A DNA stretch of 64,000 nt, from contig NZ_LLXV01000027.1 of assembly GCF_001431665.1 (NCBI RefSeq), positions 1 to 64,000 on the forward strand, read 5' to 3'. The position numbers and the translations under genes were made by a program. The stretch is from Stenotrophomonas beteli (GTDB lineage: Bacteria > Pseudomonadota > Gammaproteobacteria > Xanthomonadales > Xanthomonadaceae). Below the pieces are notes generated by a model. The model was given only the letters and a program-made list of their open reading frames with translations, had not been told where the DNA came from and searched no databases. Shown in pieces: positions 22,868 through 31,967 of the stretch (positions are counted from its first letter, which is position 1; each line of letters begins with the position of its first letter).

Positions 22868-24781
22868 ATGAACCGGACAAGCTATGGATTGTACGCCGAT
22901 GAAGATGTGACACTGGAGCAGCTGCGTGAGCCGATGGATCGGCAGCGAGATCCTGTAGCACAACCCAAGAGCGATCGCCTTCCTCTGCAGGACATCACAC
23001 CTGAGAACTTCGAGAAGCTAGTAGTGCGGCTGGCCAACTGCGCGCCCAGTGCTACGTTCAGGGCTCGACGGATTGGGAAGTCAGGTTCGACCCAATCGGG
23101 GATCGATATTCAGTGCAGGATTGCCGCGACTGATCGATTCGCCTGCTACGAAGCGAAGCGGGTCATCGAGATCCGTCGAGGTACGTTGAAGCGGTGGGTC
23201 GGCAAGTTCCTGGAGGGGAGGTACGCTGCCACAGCATCGAGTTTCCACCTCTGCACGACCTATGCCATTTCCGATGAGACGTCGCTGCTGGAGGAATGGG
23301 AGGACTGCGAACGTCAGTTGCTGGATCGACAGATCGATCCTCATCTGTGGGACCGGGCGGTGCTCAATGACTTGCTTCGTGACCAGTGGCGAATCGTCGC
23401 CGAGCTGTACGGTGAGAGCGTTGCGACGGGCTTCTGCGTACCTGCCGCGCCGTTGTTGCCGATTCCACAAGAGAGTAGTTTCGCCGCATTGGAAGAGCTT
23501 CTGTACGGTCAATCGCTCCAGCTCAATAACCGTAGTGTTGCCTGCTCCATTAATCTTCCCGGGCGCTTGGACAGGCGCTTGTCTGCCGCGCTGTCATTCG
23601 CGCGGACGGATATCTCGGGGATATCCATGGCACTGTCTGCACGGGAGTTGTTGAGCTGGGCGCACTGGCGGGTGCACGCAGATGCGTCGATGGAGCGGCC
23701 TTATGCAATCCCGCATACTACCGGTGCTGGGGCTTACCTGGTGATGGGGCGCCATGTAAGACTCTCCCTGAAGGAGGCAGAGGTAGCTGACCTCGACTGG
23801 ATTCTCGAGCGCGCCTGGAATCGCATCCACAGGGCTTGCCTGGAATATGTTTCAGCGTATCGTTCGTTCGATTTTGAGTTGATCGAGCACCATCCGTCGG
23901 CCGTCGGACTGCTGTCAGTGCGGCCTGATTTCTGGCAACAGATGCTGGCGTTCGCGCGGGCGCATGATGTTGCTCGAGGGGACGGCCCATGGCATATGTT
24001 CGATGCATCATCGTCCTTCTTGAAGGTTTACAGCGGTCGCGGCGGTGAGCGCTTCGACGAAGGCTATCACGCGATCGTTTATCCGTATTCTGAAAGCATT
24101 CTGTGGTCAGGCAAGCGTCAAAGCGTCACGATTGGCTGGAGCCCAATCGATCCGCGGTCCGCTTGCTCTGTGCGCGGGCACTGGGATGCACGCTTCACTC
24201 ATGACTGGCTACTTCAGGAAATGATTCCGGAGGTGATCCGCTGGACGTGTTGCGAACAGAAGCGTGAAGCCGCGAACGCAAAATGGCGTTGGCCTTCCCG
24301 TTCCACGGCGAGTTTCTTGCCTCCGGCTTCTGATCTGGCTTGGTCGCTGGCACGCGAATGGGAGAGTACTGAACGTCCCGAAGCGAGCAATAGCGCCTTG
24401 CGGGAGTATGTCAGTGCGTTGCAGTCGCATTTCACGTGCCAGTCATCCAATGTGCCGCTCGCGGCGGAGTGCATGCGCAACGTGCTGATTGGCATTGACT
24501 GTGTACTCCCGTTTTCCTGTATGCCATCGGAGGGCTACCTGCGTGGGAATCTGGGGCTTCACATGGCCGGCGATCTATCCCAGGCGATCAGGGAAAGGGC
24601 CCACTCCCTTGAGGAGGGGGTCCACAGTTCGGCCATGGATTTTGCACTGCGTGGTCTGCTGGAAGTGCTCCGATACGCCCCAGACCTTCCCCCAAGCAAT
24701 CGGAATCACATCGTGCAGTTGCTGATGCCGCTTGGGGAGCGACGCAACGAGGACATTCTTTGCGGACTCTTCAGCCGTTAG
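22868..24781 (+). CDS. Solitary protein with PD-(D/E)XK nuclease-like N-terminal domain, unknown C-terminus
   Basis: A 637-residue protein not recognised as a named family. Residues about 40-185 resemble Mrr-like restriction-endonuclease domains: LQDITPENFEKLVVRLA, then RRIGKSGSTQSGIDIQC and CYEAKR, giving candidate active-site residues Glu49, Asp80, Glu95 and Lys97 (E-A-K motif). A segment like those that follow this domain in NTPase-linked defence proteins comes next (IDPHLWDRAVLNDLLRDQWR). There is no P-loop. Residues 240-637 match nothing I know; they are Trp/His-rich and look folded. ATG 22868 is preferred to 22799 because AGGGA lies 7 nt upstream. Codon use is visibly more A/T-rich than in its neighbours, and the gene stands alone between unrelated housekeeping genes, suggesting acquisition. 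Confidence 0.6.
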   Translation: MNRTSYGLYADEDVTLEQLREPMDRQRDPVAQPKSDRLPLQDITPENFEKLVVRLANCAPSATFRARRIGKSGSTQSGIDIQCRIAATDRFACYEAKRVIEIRRGTLKRWVGKFLEGRYAATASSFHLCTTYAISDETSLLEEWEDCERQLLDRQIDPHLWDRAVLNDLLRDQWRIVAELYGESVATGFCVPAAPLLPIPQESSFAALEELLYGQSLQLNNRSVACSINLPGRLDRRLSAALSFARTDISGISMALSARELLSWAHWRVHADASMERPYAIPHTTGAGAYLVMGRHVRLSLKEAEVADLDWILERAWNRIHRACLEYVSAYRSFDFELIEHHPSAVGLLSVRPDFWQQMLAFARAHDVARGDGPWHMFDASSSFLKVYSGRGGERFDEGYHAIVYPYSESILWSGKRQSVTIGWSPIDPRSACSVRGHWDARFTHDWLLQEMIPEVIRWTCCEQKREAANAKWRWPSRSTASFLPPASDLAWSLAREWESTERPEASNSALREYVSALQSHFTCQSSNVPLAAECMRNVLIGIDCVLPFSCMPSEGYLRGNLGLHMAGDLSQAIRERAHSLEEGVHSSAMDFALRGLLEVLRYAPDLPPSNRNHIVQLLMPLGERRNEDILCGLFSR

Positions 24782-24836
24782 TGCCGGCCGAAGAGCACCC
24801 TCTCAGGAGCCGCTGTTTCGTTACGCGATCCGCAGC

Positions 24837-25265
24837 CTAGAACGTCACCTTCACCGAATCCGCGCTGTAGTTCGCCGGGCCGTGGTAAACCACCTCGATG
24901 TTGTTGCCATCCGGGTCCAGCACGAAGGCGCCGTAGTAACCCGGATGGTAGGGGCGTTCGCCCGGTGCACCGTTGTCGGTACCGCCGGCAGCGATCGCGG
25001 CAGTGTGGAAGGCATCAACAGTGGCGCTGTCTCGGGCCTGGAAGGCGAGATGATGGCGGCCGGTCAGCTGGCCAGCGGCGGCACGGCTGCTGGCGCTGGA
25101 AATGAACAGCTCGTCGGCCCAGAAGTAATCATCGCCTTCGCCGGCGATCGGGATGCCGATGGTGTCGAACACCGCCTGGTAGAAGCGGCGGCTGGCGGCC
25201 AGATCACGCACCACCAGCTGGATGTGGTCGATCAGGCGGCCACGGTGCAGTTCCATCGTTTCCAT
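24837..25265 (-). CDS. VOC/glyoxalase-fold protein
   Basis: A 142-residue single VOC domain. The two beta-alpha-beta modules start at RLIDHIQLVVRDLAASRRFYQ and GRHHLAFQARD; metal-type positions include His in DHIQL, His in HHLAF and Glu in NNIEVVYH. The function is unassigned: relatives include dioxygenases, isomerases and resistance proteins. GAGG 5 nt before the 25265 ATG supports the start. It follows the gloA-like gene on the same strand, but a large inverted repeat separates them. Confidence 0.82.
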   Translation of the reverse strand: METMELHRGRLIDHIQLVVRDLAASRRFYQAVFDTIGIPIAGEGDDYFWADELFISSASSRAAAGQLTGRHHLAFQARDSATVDAFHTAAIAAGGTDNGAPGERPYHPGYYGAFVLDPDGNNIEVVYHGPANYSADSVKVTF

Positions 25266-25277
25266 ACGAACCTCGCA

Positions 25278-25355
25278 AAAAAGGGGACGGAGGGGATTAA
25301 GTCGCTTGCGGCTCAATAGTGCCAGAAACGACTTAATCCCCTCCGTCCCCTTTTT
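25278..25355. repeat. 27-bp perfect inverted repeat, bidirectional terminator-like
   Basis: Two 27-nt arms (25278-25304 and 25329-25355) are perfectly complementary around a 24-nt loop; each begins or ends with five A/T, so on both strands the stem is followed by a T run. It sits between two minus-strand VOC genes and would terminate the gloA-like transcript. Confidence 0.9.
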
Positions 25356-25360
25356 GTGGG

Positions 25361-25876
25361 TCAGTTGGCGATGATCTCGACCCAGTAGCCGTCCGGATCC
25401 TTGATGAAGGCCAGGTTTTTCATGCGTCCGTCGGTCAGGCGCTTCTGGAAGGCCACGCCGAGGTCCTCGAAGCGCTGGCAGGCGGCCTCGATGTCCGGCA
25501 CCGACACGCAGATGTGGCCGAAGCCGCGCGGGTCGCTGTTGCCGTCGTGGTAGACCGCGCCGTCCTGGGTTTCGGTGCCGTGGTTGTGGGTCAGTTCCAG
25601 CACGCCCGGCAGCCCGGCCATCCACAGGCGGCGGGCGTTGTCATCTTCCGGCACCGTGACGCCAGCGGGCACATAGGCCAGGAAGTACAGGCTGAACTGG
25701 GCCTCGGGGAAGTCGCGCTTGTCGATCAGCTGGTAGCCGAGCACGCGGGTGTAGAAGTCCAGCGAAGCGGTAATGTCCTTCACGCGCAGCATGGTGTGGT
25801 TGAACACGAAGCCGGTGGTTTCGGCCGGGGCCTGGGCGGCGACGCCGGGGACATCGCGCAGGGCGGGAATGGTCAT
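25361..25876 (-). CDS. gloA: Lactoylglutathione lyase (glyoxalase I)
   Basis: A 171-residue metal-dependent lyase that converts the methylglyoxal-glutathione hemithioacetal to S-lactoylglutathione. The four metal ligands are in place: His27 (FNHTMLRV), Glu94 (VLELTHNHGTE), His121 (GFGHICVSV) and Glu167 (YWVEII). The extra N-terminal segment and the loop between domains are of the longer, Zn-type glyoxalase I class found in Xanthomonads, Pseudomonas and eukaryotes. Confidence 0.93.
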   Translation of the reverse strand: MTIPALRDVPGVAAQAPAETTGFVFNHTMLRVKDITASLDFYTRVLGYQLIDKRDFPEAQFSLYFLAYVPAGVTVPEDDNARRLWMAGLPGVLELTHNHGTETQDGAVYHDGNSDPRGFGHICVSVPDIEAACQRFEDLGVAFQKRLTDGRMKNLAFIKDPDGYWVEIIAN

Positions 25877-26001
25877 GGGAGAGATCCTTCAGGCAGGGCC
25901 GTTGCCGGCCGGATGGTCCCATTCTAGCGACCGGCACCTGACCGCACCGCGACGTACAATGGCCGGATCGAACCGTTCCATCCTGACAACGATTGCCCGC
26001 C

Positions 26002-27114
26002 ATGTCGCAGCGTGAATGGGTGGCCGCCGCCATCCGCAAGATCGAAGCCGATTTCAACCGCTCCGCCGATACCCACCTGATCCCGCTGGCACTGCCCGGG
26101 TTCGAGGGCATCGATGTGTACCTGAAGGATGAGTCGAGCCATCCCACCGGCAGCCTCAAGCACCGGCTGGCGCGCTCGCTGTTCCTGTATGCGCTGGCCA
26201 ATGGCTGGTTGCGTGAAGGGCGTCCGGTGATCGAGGCCTCCAGCGGCTCGACCGCCGTCTCCGAAGCCTATTTCGCGCGCCTGCTCGGGTTGCCGTTCAT
26301 CGCGGTGATTCCGGCCACGACCTCGCCGGAGAAGATTGCGGCGATCGAATTCCATGGCGGGCGCTGCCACCTGGTCGAGCGTGCCTGCGACCTCAACTGC
26401 GAATCGGAACGGCTGGCACGTGAAACCGGTGGCCACTTCATGGACCAGTTCACCTATGCCGAGCGCGCCACCGACTGGCGTGCCAACAACAACATCGCCG
26501 AATCCATCTTCAAGCAGATGGCCGAGGAGCCCAGCCCGATTCCGGAGTGGATCGTGTGCAGCCCGGGCACCGGCGGTACCGCAGCCACGCTGGGCCGCTA
26601 TGTCAGCTACCGCCGGCATGACACCCGCATCCTGTGCGCGGACCCGGAAGTGTCGGTGTTCTTCGACGGCTACAAAGCCGCCGTGGCCGGCGAGCAGGAT
26701 TGGCGCGGCCTGACCTGCAGCGGCGGCTCGCGCGTGGAAGGCATCGGCCGGCCGCGGGTAGAGGCGAGCTTCATCCCGACCAGCGTCGATGCGATGGTGA
26801 AGGTGCCCGATGCGCTGAGCCTGGCCGCGATGCGCCATGTCAGCCGCCAGCTGGGCCGCCGTGTCGGTGGTTCCACCGGCACCAACTTCATCGGTGTGCT
26901 GCAGGCTGCGCAGTGGATGCGCGAGGCGGGCCACCGCGGCAGCATCGTCAGCATCCTGTGCGACAGCGGCGAGCGCTATGCACAGAGCTATTACGACCCG
27001 TCGTGGTACGCGCGCCAGGGCATCGACGTGGATGGCGCCGATGCGCAGCTGGCTGCCGCAGTGGCCGGGCAGGGGCTGCCCGCGCTGCCCTGGTGCAGCC
27101 TGGAAGCGCTGTAG
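26002..27114 (+). CDS. PLP-dependent cysteine-synthase-family enzyme
   Basis: A 370-residue fold-type II PLP enzyme. The Schiff-base lysine is Lys53 in [11 protein letters not shown], the substrate-carboxylate loop is [12 protein letters not shown] and the phosphate-binding loop is [13 protein letters not shown]. It resembles cysteine synthases and cystathionine beta-synthases, but the loop reads SSGST, with no adjacent sulfur genes, so the real substrate is uncertain. ATG 26002 is preferred to a TTG nine bases upstream. A TACAAT -10-like box lies at about 25954-25959. Confidence 0.82.
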   Translation: MSQREWVAAAIRKIEADFNRSADTHLIPLALPGFEGIDVYLKDESSHPTGSLKHRLARSLFLYALANGWLREGRPVIEASSGSTAVSEAYFARLLGLPFIAVIPATTSPEKIAAIEFHGGRCHLVERACDLNCESERLARETGGHFMDQFTYAERATDWRANNNIAESIFKQMAEEPSPIPEWIVCSPGTGGTAATLGRYVSYRRHDTRILCADPEVSVFFDGYKAAVAGEQDWRGLTCSGGSRVEGIGRPRVEASFIPTSVDAMVKVPDALSLAAMRHVSRQLGRRVGGSTGTNFIGVLQAAQWMREAGHRGSIVSILCDSGERYAQSYYDPSWYARQGIDVDGADAQLAAAVAGQGLPALPWCSLEAL

Positions 27115-27173
27115 CACGGACGACGCTCTCGCCGGGCCATGCCCGGCAGGCGCAGCGGTGCGTCATGCTCCGA

Positions 27174-27578
27174 TCAATATCCCGCCGCGGTGAACGCATC
27201 CAGCACCGCGTCGCGCAACGCGTCGGGCAGGGCCTCGATGTCCATGGCGCGGTCATCCAGGTGCAGGCTCGGATCCAGCACACTGGCGCGGCCCTGGGCC
27301 AGCGCCTGCAGCCACAGCAGCACGCAGATCACGAACTCGCGCTCGTGGCCCAGCCGCAACTGGCTGGCGCCGCGCTCGACCACTTCGAACGGGTACCACT
27401 CCTGGGCATCGTTGAAGGTGCCGCCCTGCTGCAGCAGCGCCTGCAGCTGCTGCAGGTGGCGCGGGGCGTCGTCGCCGGCATCGCACAGTGCGGCGATCCA
27501 GGCCAGTTCGGCCGGGCTGGCGGACAAGGCCAGTGACCGGGACGGTGAGGTGGATGCAACTGCAGCCAGACCTTCCAT
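27174..27578 (-). CDS. Conserved-looking hypothetical protein
   Basis: A 134-residue cytoplasmic protein with no signal peptide, membrane helix or motif that I recognise; it is helix-rich with Leu/Ala periodicity (about 38-60 and 85-105). GAGG sits 6 nt before the 27578 ATG, which is preferred to the longer frame reaching 27710. It converges on the PLP enzyme gene and is divergent from the M3 peptidase. Confidence 0.6.
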   Translation of the reverse strand: MEGLAAVASTSPSRSLALSASPAELAWIAALCDAGDDAPRHLQQLQALLQQGGTFNDAQEWYPFEVVERGASQLRLGHEREFVICVLLWLQALAQGRASVLDPSLHLDDRAMDIEALPDALRDAVLDAFTAAGY

Positions 27579-27748
27579 GTAGGGCCTCGTTCGGTGCGTA
27601 CCGCTGCGGACTCCCCCGCAGGCAGAGCTTCGAACCGCGACCGTAAGGCCGACGTGAATGCCGGGCCGCGCCCCCTTGTCAGCCCCGCCTGCCAGCGCCA
27701 TATCCTGCATGCTGCCCGCGTGCCGGGCCCGTACCCTGGAGATCTGCC

Positions 27749-29779
27749 GTGACCGTTGCCAACCCCCTGCTCGATTTTTCCGGCCTGCCGCGCTTCGAGG
27801 CGATCCGCCCCGAGCACGTGGCGCCGGCGCTGGACATGCTGCTGGCCGAGGCCGAGGCCGCCGTCAGCACGGCCGAGCAGGTGCAACCGGTCACCTGGCA
27901 GACCTTCGTGGCTCCGCTTGACGATGCCACCGAGCGCCTGTGGCGCGCCTGGGGCCTGGTCGGCCACCTGCAGGGCGTGGTCAATACCCCGGAACTGCGC
28001 GAGGCCTACAACAGCAACCTGCCGCGGGTGACCCGCTTTGCCAGCGCGCTGGGCCAGAACCTGGCGCTGTACCGCCAGTACCAGGCCCTGGCGGCCAGCG
28101 CGGAGGCCGCGACCTTCGACGACGCCCAGCGCAAGGTACTGGACAACACCCTGCGCGATTTCCGCCTCGGTGGTGCCGAGCTGGCGCCGGAGGCGCAGCA
28201 GCGCTTCGCGGCCATCAAGGAGGAGCTGTCGGCACTGTCGGCGAAGTTCTCGCAGAACGTGCTCGATGCTACCGATGCCTGGTCGCTGCTGGTCGAGGAC
28301 GAAGCGCGACTGAAGGGCCTGCCGGATGACGTGAAGGCCGCTGCACATGCCGCCGCGCAGAAGGATGGCGCGCCGGGCTGGAAACTGACCCTGCAGATGC
28401 CCTGCTACCTGCCGGTGCAGACCTGGGCAGAAGACCGCGACCTGCGCGAGATCCTGTACCGCGCCAGCGCGCAGCGTGCGTCGGAGTTCGGCGATGAGTC
28501 CCTGGACAACAGCGGCAACATCGATCGGATCCTCGCCCTGCGCGCTGAACTGGCCGCACTGCTCGGCTTCGGTTCGTATGGCGATTATTCGGTAGCGACC
28601 AAGATGGCACAGGACCCGGCCGAAGTACTGGGTTTCCTGCGTGACCTTGCGGCGCGTGCCAAGCCCTTCGCCGCCAAGGACCGCGCCGAGCTGGAGCAGT
28701 TCGCGCGCGAGCAGCTCGGTATCGAGCAGCTGCAGGCGTGGGACCTGGCGTTCGCCGCCGACCGCCTGAAACAGGCCCGCTACAGCTATTCCGAGCAGGA
28801 CGTGAAGCAGTACTTCACCGAGCCGAAGGTGCTCGGTGGTCTGTTCTCGGTGATCGAGCAGCTGTACGGCCTGCGCGTGCAGGAGGACAGCGCGCCGGTG
28901 TGGCACGAGGACGTACGCTTCTTCCGCCTGGTGGATGCGCAGGGCGCGCTGGTCGGCCAGTTCTATCTGGACCTGTATGCGCGTGAGGGCAAGCGCGGTG
29001 GCGCGTGGATGGACGATTGCCGCAACCGCCGCGTGCGCGCCGATGGCAGCGTGCAGACGCCGCTGGTCTACCTGGTGTGCAATTTCGGCCGCGGCGCGAA
29101 CGGCAAGCCGGCCACCTTCAGCCACAATGAGGTGACCACGCTGTTCCATGAAATGGGCCATGGCCTGCATCAGCTGCTGACCCGCATCGGCGAGCTGGGC
29201 GTGGCCGGCATCAACGGCGTGGAGTGGGATGCGGTGGAACTGCCGAGCCAGTTCATGGAGAACTTCTGCTGGGAGTGGGACCACCTGCAGGCCATGACCG
29301 CGCATGTGGAAACCGGCGAACCGCTGCCGCGCGCGCTGTACGAGCGCATGCTGGCCGCGCGCAACTTCCACAGTGGCATGGCCACCGTGCGCCAGCTGGA
29401 ATTCGGCCTGTTCGACATGCTGCTGCATAGCCAGTTCGAACCAGCGCAGGACAGCGTGCTGGCGCTGCTCGACCGCGTGCGCGCGGAAGTGGCGGTGAAC
29501 CATCCGCCGGCCTGGAACCGCTTCCCGCATCAGTTCAGCCACATCTTCGCCGGCGGGTATGCGGCCGGTTACTACAGCTACAAGTGGGCTGAAGTGCTCA
29601 GTGCCGATGCCTACGCCGCGTTCGAGGAAGCGCCGCAGGCACTGGCCGAAACCGGTGCACGTTTCCGCGATGAGATCCTGTCGCGCGGTGGCAGCCGCCC
29701 GGCGGCGGAGAACTTCAAGGCCTTCCGCGGCCGCGCACCGCAGATCGATGCGCTGCTGCGTCACTCGGGCATGGCATAA
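27749..29779 (+). CDS. prlC: Oligopeptidase A (M3 metallopeptidase)
   Basis: A 676-residue zinc peptidase that degrades short peptides, including cleaved signal peptides, in the cytoplasm. The zinc motif is FHEMGHGLHQ with His467, Glu468 and His471; the third ligand Glu lies about 28 residues later in the PSQFMENFCWEW region. No signal peptide. The GTG start at 27749 is supported by GGAG 8 nt upstream and by the family N-terminus. Confidence 0.93.
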   Translation: MTVANPLLDFSGLPRFEAIRPEHVAPALDMLLAEAEAAVSTAEQVQPVTWQTFVAPLDDATERLWRAWGLVGHLQGVVNTPELREAYNSNLPRVTRFASALGQNLALYRQYQALAASAEAATFDDAQRKVLDNTLRDFRLGGAELAPEAQQRFAAIKEELSALSAKFSQNVLDATDAWSLLVEDEARLKGLPDDVKAAAHAAAQKDGAPGWKLTLQMPCYLPVQTWAEDRDLREILYRASAQRASEFGDESLDNSGNIDRILALRAELAALLGFGSYGDYSVATKMAQDPAEVLGFLRDLAARAKPFAAKDRAELEQFAREQLGIEQLQAWDLAFAADRLKQARYSYSEQDVKQYFTEPKVLGGLFSVIEQLYGLRVQEDSAPVWHEDVRFFRLVDAQGALVGQFYLDLYAREGKRGGAWMDDCRNRRVRADGSVQTPLVYLVCNFGRGANGKPATFSHNEVTTLFHEMGHGLHQLLTRIGELGVAGINGVEWDAVELPSQFMENFCWEWDHLQAMTAHVETGEPLPRALYERMLAARNFHSGMATVRQLEFGLFDMLLHSQFEPAQDSVLALLDRVRAEVAVNHPPAWNRFPHQFSHIFAGGYAAGYYSYKWAEVLSADAYAAFEEAPQALAETGARFRDEILSRGGSRPAAENFKAFRGRAPQIDALLRHSGMA

Positions 29780-29787
29780 ACCGTTTG

Positions 29788-29854
29788 GTAGGTGCCAACC
29801 TTGGTTGGCACGTCGCCCCCATCCACGCACATGCCGGCCAGCGGCCGGCACTAC
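29788..29854. repeat. Pair of GTAG-headed palindromes, tail to tail
   Basis: GTAG plus TGCCAACC-TT-GGTTGGCA (29788-29810) faces TGCCGGCC-AGC-GGCCGGCA plus CTAC (29832-29854). The two stems differ in sequence although the GTAG heads are identical. They lie between convergent genes. Confidence 0.75.
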
Positions 29855-29864
29855 CGAAGACGGG

Positions 29865-30668
29865 TCATTCGGCGTAGATCATCTTCCGGGTCATGCCGCC
29901 GTCGACGATGAAATCCTGGCCGGTGCTGAACCCGGACAGCGATGACAGCAGGTACACCGCCAATGCGCCGATGTCCTCGGGCTGGCCGACGCGGCCGACC
30001 GGATGTTGCGCATGGTCGATGGCTGAATACTCCGGCGCGTGGCGGCGCGAAGGCGCTTGCCAGGCTGTGGTGCCGATCCAGCCGGGGCTGATGCTGTTCA
30101 CCCGCACCGCCGGCCCGGCGCTGATCGCCAGTGCATGGGTGAAGGCCACGAGTCCGCCCTTGGCTGCGGCATAGGCTTCGCTGTGGGCTTCCGATTGCCA
30201 GGCACGGGTGGAAGCGATGTTGATGATCGCGCCAGCCGTGCTGGCCGACAGTGCCGGCAGTGCATGCTTGCTGCACAGGAAGGCGCCGTGCAGCGAGGAC
30301 AGGCGGCGCTGCCACTGGTCCCAGTCCATGTCCTGCAGCGGCGTGCCGTGCGGGCCGGCGATGCCCGCGTTGTTGACCAGTCCGTCGATACGGCCAAAAC
30401 GCTGCAGCGCCTCGGCAATGAAAGCGCGCACGCTCGCTTCGTCGATGATGTCCAGGCGCTGGAATGCGGCATCGTCACCGCGCTGCCATTCGGCCAGGCA
30501 CGCCGCGCCAGCTTCCGCGTCCAGGTCGCCGATCAGTACGCGTCCACCGGCACCGAGCACGGCCTGGGCGATGCCACGGCCGATGCCATTGGCGCCGCCG
30601 GTCACCAGCACCACCTTGCCTGCCAGCGGCGCGGCTGGCCACGCGGCAATCGGCGGCACGCCGCTCAT
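29865..30668 (-). CDS. Short-chain dehydrogenase/reductase
   Basis: A 267-residue SDR: cofactor loop VTGGANGIGRGIA (about 22-34), NNAGIAG, and catalytic Ser/Tyr/Lys in NIASTRAWQ ... YAAAKGG. The C-terminal substrate part ends in DFIVDGGMTRKMIYAE. An Asp after the second strand (LIGDLDAE) suggests NAD preference. The substrate is unknown. The start overlaps the DUF1415 stop by 4 nt, so the pair is an operon. Confidence 0.88.
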   Translation of the reverse strand: MSGVPPIAAWPAAPLAGKVVLVTGGANGIGRGIAQAVLGAGGRVLIGDLDAEAGAACLAEWQRGDDAAFQRLDIIDEASVRAFIAEALQRFGRIDGLVNNAGIAGPHGTPLQDMDWDQWQRRLSSLHGAFLCSKHALPALSASTAGAIINIASTRAWQSEAHSEAYAAAKGGLVAFTHALAISAGPAVRVNSISPGWIGTTAWQAPSRRHAPEYSAIDHAQHPVGRVGQPEDIGALAVYLLSSLSGFSTGQDFIVDGGMTRKMIYAE

Positions 30669-31231
30669 GACAGATCTTCGCCGCGCAGACGACGATGCCA
30701 GCCGTCCACGCCGATGCGGTCCAGGGTCTGGATGTTGCGCTCGACGATCACGTCCGGGTCCGGATAGACATCCACCGCGCGCGCCACGCTGTCTTCGCGC
30801 AGCAGGTGCAGGGTGGGGAAGGGCGCGCGGTTGGTGTAGTTGCTGGCGTCGTCCGCGGCCACGCCGTCGAACTGGTAGTCCGGGTGGAAGCTGGCCACCT
30901 GCAGGATCCCCTGCAGGTCCAGCGCCTCGATCGCGGCGTCGGCGTTGTCGAGGAAATCGTTGTAGTCGAGGAAATCGGTCAGTACCTGTGGATGCACGAT
31001 CAGCGTGGTATCGATCTGTTCGGCGGGCGTGTCGCGCAGCAGCACCAGTTCCTCGGCCAGCTGTTCAACCAGCGCTTCCGGTGTGGTCGCATCGCTGAGC
31101 ACGATGCGGACCTGGTCCTTCACATAGACCGCCTTGGCGAACGGGCACAGGTTCAGGCCGATGACGATGCGCTCCAGCCACAGGCGGGTAGCGGCGATCG
31201 GATCATCGGTGGGCAGCGGGGAATCGGTCAT
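30665..31231 (-). CDS. DUF1415 family protein
   Basis: A 188-residue cytoplasmic protein with the DUF1415 pattern: WLERIVIGLNLCPFAK at the start and TLHLLREDSVARAV ... YPDPDVIVERNIQTL at the end. The family has no known biochemistry. Start 31231 is chosen at the first ATG before the conserved block; an in-frame ATG at 31261 would add ten residues. It is coupled to the SDR gene. Confidence 0.85.
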   Translation of the reverse strand: MTDSPLPTDDPIAATRLWLERIVIGLNLCPFAKAVYVKDQVRIVLSDATTPEALVEQLAEELVLLRDTPAEQIDTTLIVHPQVLTDFLDYNDFLDNADAAIEALDLQGILQVASFHPDYQFDGVAADDASNYTNRAPFPTLHLLREDSVARAVDVYPDPDVIVERNIQTLDRIGVDGWHRRLRGEDLS

Positions 31232-31332
31232 GGCGGGCACGTCGGCTGGCGGGGCCGCCATTGTAGGCGCGTCGCTGGCAACGCGCCGTCGTGCCTGCCG
31301 CTGGCAGCGCCGGGCCGCGCCCGGCGGATGCC

Positions 31333-31815
31333 TCAGTCGCGGAAATTGTTGAACTGCAGCGGCAGCTCGAACTTGCCGGCCTTGAGCACGGCGATGGCGT
31401 CCTGCAGATCGTCGCGCTTCTTGCCCTGCACGCGCAGCTTGTCGCCGTTGATCTGGCTTTCCACCTTCAGCTTGGCCTCCTTCAGTGCGGCGGCGATCTT
31501 CTTGGCGATCTTCTGCTCGATGCCCTGCTTGACGGTGATCTTCTGCCGGGCCTGGGCCAGGTTGGTCTCGATGTCGCCGAACTCCAGGCTGAGCACGTCG
31601 ATACCGCGCGCGGCCAGGCGGGCGCGCAGGATGTCGTTCATCTGCTTGAGCTGGAACTCGGTCGGCGCGACCTGGTTGATGACATCGCCGTCGCGCTCGA
31701 ACTTGGCGTCCACGCCCTTGAAGTCGAAGCGGGTGGCCAGTTCGCGGTTGGCCTGGTCGATGGCGTTGGTCAGCTCGTGGGTGTCGACTTCGGACACGAC
31801 GTCGAAGGAGGGCAT
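31333..31815 (-). CDS. yajQ: YajQ-family nucleotide-binding protein
   Basis: A 160-residue protein of the YajQ (DUF520) family: MPSFDVVSEVDTHELTNAID start, TRFDFKGVDA and ending LPLQFNNFRD as in relatives. A Xanthomonas YajQ is a cyclic-di-GMP-binding protein affecting virulence, so a signalling role is plausible but not shown here. GGAG 8 nt upstream supports the 31815 start. Confidence 0.93.
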   Translation of the reverse strand: MPSFDVVSEVDTHELTNAIDQANRELATRFDFKGVDAKFERDGDVINQVAPTEFQLKQMNDILRARLAARGIDVLSLEFGDIETNLAQARQKITVKQGIEQKIAKKIAAALKEAKLKVESQINGDKLRVQGKKRDDLQDAIAVLKAGKFELPLQFNNFRD

Positions 31816-31878
31816 GGGCGATGCTCCGCAGGATTCAGTGGCACCCATTCTATCGCGAGGGCCCGCATGCCCGTCCTC

Positions 31879-31939
31879 TGTAGAGCCGAGCCCACGCTCG
31901 GCTCTCCACAAAGCAGCCGAGCGTGGGCTCGGCTCTACA
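31879..31939. repeat. GTAG-headed 25-bp inverted repeat
   Basis: Two perfect 25-nt complementary arms (31879-31903 and 31915-31939) each contain a self-complementary core, AGCCGAGC-CCAC-GCTCGGCT. GTAG and CTAC are at the outer ends. It is between divergent yajQ and the transporter gene. Confidence 0.85.
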
Positions 31940-31956
31940 GAAAGCGACGACCGGGC

Positions 31957-31962
31957 GATAAT
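31957..31962 (+). promoter_or_regulatory. -10 element 5 nt before a start codon (leaderless)
   Basis: GATAAT ends 5 nt before the transporter ATG at 31968 and no Shine-Dalgarno is present, so the mRNA would begin at or next to the start codon. Confidence 0.45.
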
Positions 31963-31967
31963 GGGCC

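Noticed and set aside
22868..24781. A P-loop NTPase domain in the orphan nuclease-like protein, which would make it an Avs-type protein
   Set aside because: I searched by eye for a GxxxxGKS/T motif and found none; only the N-terminal part resembles those proteins.
25278..25355. A miniature transposon with target-site duplication
   Set aside because: The arms are perfect but I see no flanking direct repeat and no transposase, so I call it a repeat with terminator-like structure.
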